Source: Myxococcales bacterium (GTDB lineage: Bacteria; Myxococcota; Polyangia; Polyangiales; Polyangiaceae). From it: a DNA stretch of 9,768 bases. Below the pieces are notes generated by a model. The model saw only the letters and a program-made list of their open reading frames with translations, was not told where the DNA came from and did no database searches. The translations under genes were made by a program, and so were the position numbers. The DNA lies in the NCBI GenBank assembly GCA_020430865.1, contig JAGQIY010000099.1, forward strand, positions 1 to 9,768, read 5' to 3'. Positions 8,249 through 9,768 of the stretch are shown piece by piece (positions within the stretch are counted from its first letter, which is position 1; each line of letters begins with the position of its first letter).

Positions 8249-8519
8249 CGCAGGAACAAGCAGCCAGCGCAGGCCTCGCAAGCTGCCGGACGCCAGCTCC
8301 GACCAGGAGAACAGCGAGCCGCTGACGGAGGCCGGCAGCCGCGAGCGCAAGTCGCGCGAGCTTGCGTGGGCGCAGGGGCAACTGCCGCAGGGCTCAGATC
8401 GGTCATGACGACGGCACGGAGTTCGCGCCGTGCGAGCGCAACCTCGGCCTGACACCGTGAGTGGCCTTGCTCCAGGGGCTGTGAGCAGGTAGGCGAAGCG
8501 GGCGCGCGCGGTCCCTCGA

Positions 8520-8535
8520 GGTCACGCGCGGTCAC
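8520..8535 (+). promoter_or_regulatory. GGTCAC direct repeat, one helical turn apart, upstream of the transaldolase gene
   Basis: GGTCAC occurs at 8520-8525 and again at 8530-8535, a 10-base period, ending 51 bases before the transaldolase ATG. Two identical half-sites on the same face of the helix are typical of activator or repressor sites near promoters. The repeats are short and this DNA is GC-rich, so chance is possible. No clear -35/-10 pair is visible with them. Confidence 0.25.
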
Positions 8536-8574
8536 CAGGGAGCCTTCCAGACGAGCGCCCTAGCTCGGAGCACC

Positions 8575-8579
8575 AGGAG
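8575..8579 (+). promoter_or_regulatory. Ribosome binding site of the transaldolase gene
   Basis: AGGAG lies 7 bases before the ATG at 8587, an ideal spacing, and is the best ribosome site in the window. It fixes that ATG as the start. A second ATG at 8582, out of frame, is only 2 bases from AGGAG and would encode just Met-Pro before a TGA that overlaps the real start. Confidence 0.8.
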
Positions 8580-8586
8580 TAATGCC

Positions 8587-9234
8587 ATGAAGATCTTCAT
8601 CGACAGCGCTGACATCGGCGAAATCAAAGAAGCCGCGGCGATGGGCGCCATCGACGGCGTAACCACGAACCCGTCCTTGCTGGCGAAGACCGGGCGCACC
8701 CTCGAAGACACCATTCCAGAGATCTGCGAGCTGGTGGATGGTCCCGTGAGCGCCGAGGTGCTGGCGACGGACACCGCGGGAATCCTGGAAGAGGGTCGAC
8801 GCCTGGCGAAGATCCACCCCAACGTCTACGTGAAGGTGCCGCTCATCATCGACGGTTTGAAGGCCGTGCGGCAGTTCACCGACGAAGGCATCAAGACCAA
8901 CGTCACCCTGTGCTTCTCGCCAAGCCAGGCGCTGCTCGCCGCCAAGGCTGGCGCGAGCATCATCTCGCCCTTCGTCGGGCGCCTGGATGACATCTCGATG
9001 CCGGGGATGGAGCTGGTCGAGCAGATCATCAACATCTACCAGAACTACGGACTCGAGACGGAGGTGCTCGTGGCGAGCGTGCGCCACCCGATGCACTTCG
9101 TGGAAGCCGCGATGATGGGGGCGGACATCTCGACTCTACCCTTGAAGGTGATCCAGCAACTCGCGAAGCACCCGCTCACGGACATCGGCCTGGAGCGTTT
9201 CCTCGAGGATGCAAAGAAGATCCCGAAGAGCTGA
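8587..9234 (+). CDS. tal: Transaldolase, small TalC/FSA-like family
   Basis: A 215-residue cytosolic enzyme of the small transaldolase/fructose-6-phosphate aldolase family. It moves a dihydroxyacetone unit between sugar phosphates in the non-oxidative pentose phosphate pathway through a Schiff base. Motifs seen are MKIFIDSAD at the N-terminus (D6), GVTTNPSL (24-31, N28), VYVKVP (80-85) with K83 as the Schiff-base lysine, [12 protein letters not shown] (104-115), SPFVGRLDD (127-135) and VLVASVRHP (160-168). Glu57 and Phe129 stand where true fructose-6-phosphate aldolases have Gln and Tyr, so transaldolase is the better call. Length and start match the family, with AGGAG 7 bases upstream. ybeY begins 2 bases after its stop, so the pair is very likely one operon. 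Automated annotation may call it fsa. Confidence 0.95.
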   Translation: MKIFIDSADIGEIKEAAAMGAIDGVTTNPSLLAKTGRTLEDTIPEICELVDGPVSAEVLATDTAGILEEGRRLAKIHPNVYVKVPLIIDGLKAVRQFTDEGIKTNVTLCFSPSQALLAAKAGASIISPFVGRLDDISMPGMELVEQIINIYQNYGLETEVLVASVRHPMHFVEAAMMGADISTLPLKVIQQLAKHPLTDIGLERFLEDAKKIPKS

Positions 9235-9236
9235 AC

Positions 9237-9722
9237 ATGCCTAGCTACGTGTCGCGCCGTGCGCCAGGCTGTGCTCCCTTGGACGCACGGCGCGTGAAGC
9301 GTTTGGCAGATCACATGCTGCGGGCCCTCGAGCTGGAGAGCGCCGAGCTCTCCGTGCTGCTGACCGGCGACGCCGAGATCCACGAGCTGAATCGGGTTCA
9401 TCGCGGAAAGGACCAACCGACGGACGTGCTGGCGTTCGCCCTCGAGGAGGTAGACGCGGGCCCCGAAGACCTGCCGTTTCGTGTGCTGGGAGACGTCGTG
9501 ATCTCCCTCGACACCGCGGGGCGCCAAGCCCGCGAGAGACGCCACCCGCTGCTCGACGAGGTGCGCTTCTTGCTCGCCCACGGGCTGCTCCATCTGGTCG
9601 GCTTCGACCACCAGACGGACGCCCAAGAAGCCGAAATGGACGCCGAGACCCGTCGCTTGGTCGAGGCCGCCGGAGGGCAGATCCGCCCGCCAAAAGCCTC
9701 CCCAACGAAAAAAAAACGCTAG
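9237..9722 (+). CDS. ybeY: rRNA maturation endoribonuclease YbeY
   Basis: A 161-residue metal-dependent endoribonuclease of the YbeY (UPF0054) family, which acts in 16S rRNA 3'-end maturation and ribosome quality control. The zinc site is the H3xH5xH motif HGLLHLVGFDH (115-125; H115, H119, H125). The other hallmark is NRVHRGKDQPTDVLAFAL (52-69), with conserved R56 and the TDVL(S/A)F signature, followed by LGDVVIS (84-90). Length is normal. The start is 2 bases after the transaldolase stop with GAAGAG at 9225-9230 as ribosome site, so translation is probably coupled. The C-terminus is a basic tail, TKKKR, encoded by nine consecutive A (9708-9716), and its stop lies in a hairpin. Nothing suggests loss of function. 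The pairing with transaldolase has no obvious metabolic logic and may only reflect conserved gene order. Confidence 0.96.
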   Translation: MPSYVSRRAPGCAPLDARRVKRLADHMLRALELESAELSVLLTGDAEIHELNRVHRGKDQPTDVLAFALEEVDAGPEDLPFRVLGDVVISLDTAGRQARERRHPLLDEVRFLLAHGLLHLVGFDHQTDAQEAEMDAETRRLVEAAGGQIRPPKASPTKKKR

Positions 9723-9739
9723 GCCGGAAGGCCTCCGCG
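9708..9739 (-). terminator. Possible intrinsic terminator for leftward transcription
   Basis: AGGCC (9721-9725) and GGCCT (9730-9734) form a stem closed by a GGAA (GNRA) loop. CGC (9717-9719) and GCG (9737-9739) can add three pairs across a small internal loop. Read on the minus strand, this hairpin is followed at once by nine T (complement of A 9708-9716), the layout of a rho-independent terminator. Read on the plus strand there is no T-run after the hairpin, so it would not end the ybeY transcript in the classic way. It implies a minus-strand gene just right of the window. The stem is short, and the A-run doubles as lysine codons of ybeY. Confidence 0.4.
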
Positions 9740-9768
9740 GAAGCACGGAAACGCCCCGCGCCGAGGCA

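Larger units (their letters stand above)
7425..8586. other. Long divergent intergenic region, no convincing gene
   Basis: This gap separates the start of the carboxylase gene (minus strand) from the start of the transaldolase gene (plus strand). Long open frames exist on both strands (for example minus 7692-8381 and 7799-8455, plus 7653-8408), but they overlap each other. None matches a family I know, all are Arg/Ser/Pro-rich, and hand counts of GC by codon phase in several 60-base blocks show no steady third-position bias. The apparent best frame changes from block to block. The region therefore looks non-coding, or like a heavily decayed or frameshifted gene. It contains a strong inverted repeat (8211-8248). 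Smaller hairpins are GGGGT-acg-ACCCC (8101-8113), CCGGGC/GCCCGG (8189-8202), CGCAAG/CTTGCG (8346-8366) and two GCACGG/CCGTGC stem-loops (7624-7642 and 8414-8433). Promoters for both flanking genes should lie here, but I cannot place them reliably. Confidence 0.6.

Noticed and set aside
7653..8408. 251-residue plus-strand frame in the gap
   Set aside because: It is Arg/Ser/Thr/Pro-rich with no hydrophobic core pattern and no clear ribosome site, probably spurious.
8467..8495. TTGCTC with a 17-base spacer and TAGGCG as transaldolase promoter
   Set aside because: Both elements match poorly, and such pairs are expected by chance.
7692..8535. Minus-strand frames of 211-229 residues in the gap
   Set aside because: They overlap each other, share no steady codon-phase bias and match no family I know, so they are kept only as a possible decayed gene.
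9045..9746. 233-residue minus-strand open frame across ybeY
   Set aside because: It is antisense to two clearly recognised genes and has no motif.

Overview
The window is GC-rich DNA with tightly packed genes. It most resembles a myxobacterium of the Polyangiales/Sorangium type. That placement is an inference from base composition and gene content, because there is no rRNA or other marker here. I find no tRNA, rRNA, CRISPR array, insertion sequence or phage gene.

Left part, plus strand (1-1716): the C-terminal part of a MocR-type, PLP-dependent aminotransferase-fold protein, cut by the left window edge, is followed by pdxH (pyridoxamine 5'-phosphate oxidase). The two overlap by 4 bases (GTGA), so they are probably co-transcribed. 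A PLP-binding regulator-like protein beside the enzyme that makes PLP suggests a self-sensing vitamin B6 unit.

Centre, minus strand (1806-7424): one very large gene of 1872 codons fills more than half the window. It encodes a single-chain biotin-dependent carboxylase in the order biotin carboxylase, linker, biotin carrier, a central region of about 650 residues, and carboxyltransferase. By memory-based comparison, the second half of the central region and the carboxyltransferase follow the eukaryotic multidomain acetyl-CoA carboxylase (ACC) almost block by block. Bacteria normally split these activities into AccA/B/C/D or acyl-CoA carboxylase subunits. This is the most interesting object in the window.

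Gap (7425-8586): about 1.16 kb between the divergent carboxylase and transaldolase genes. I see no convincing gene in it. It holds an exceptional 12-bp perfect inverted repeat with a nested inner stem, several smaller hairpins, and a helically phased GGTCAC direct repeat upstream of the transaldolase gene.

Right part, plus strand (8587-9722): a small TalC-type transaldolase and the rRNA-maturation endoribonuclease ybeY, 2 bases apart, form an operon. The 3' end of ybeY carries a run of nine A followed by a GNRA-loop hairpin. Read on the minus strand this looks like an intrinsic terminator, which suggests a convergent gene beyond the right edge.

Together the window carries housekeeping metabolism: PLP salvage, acyl-CoA carboxylation (malonyl-CoA supply or similar), the non-oxidative pentose phosphate pathway, and ribosome maturation. 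There is no accessory or mobile island.
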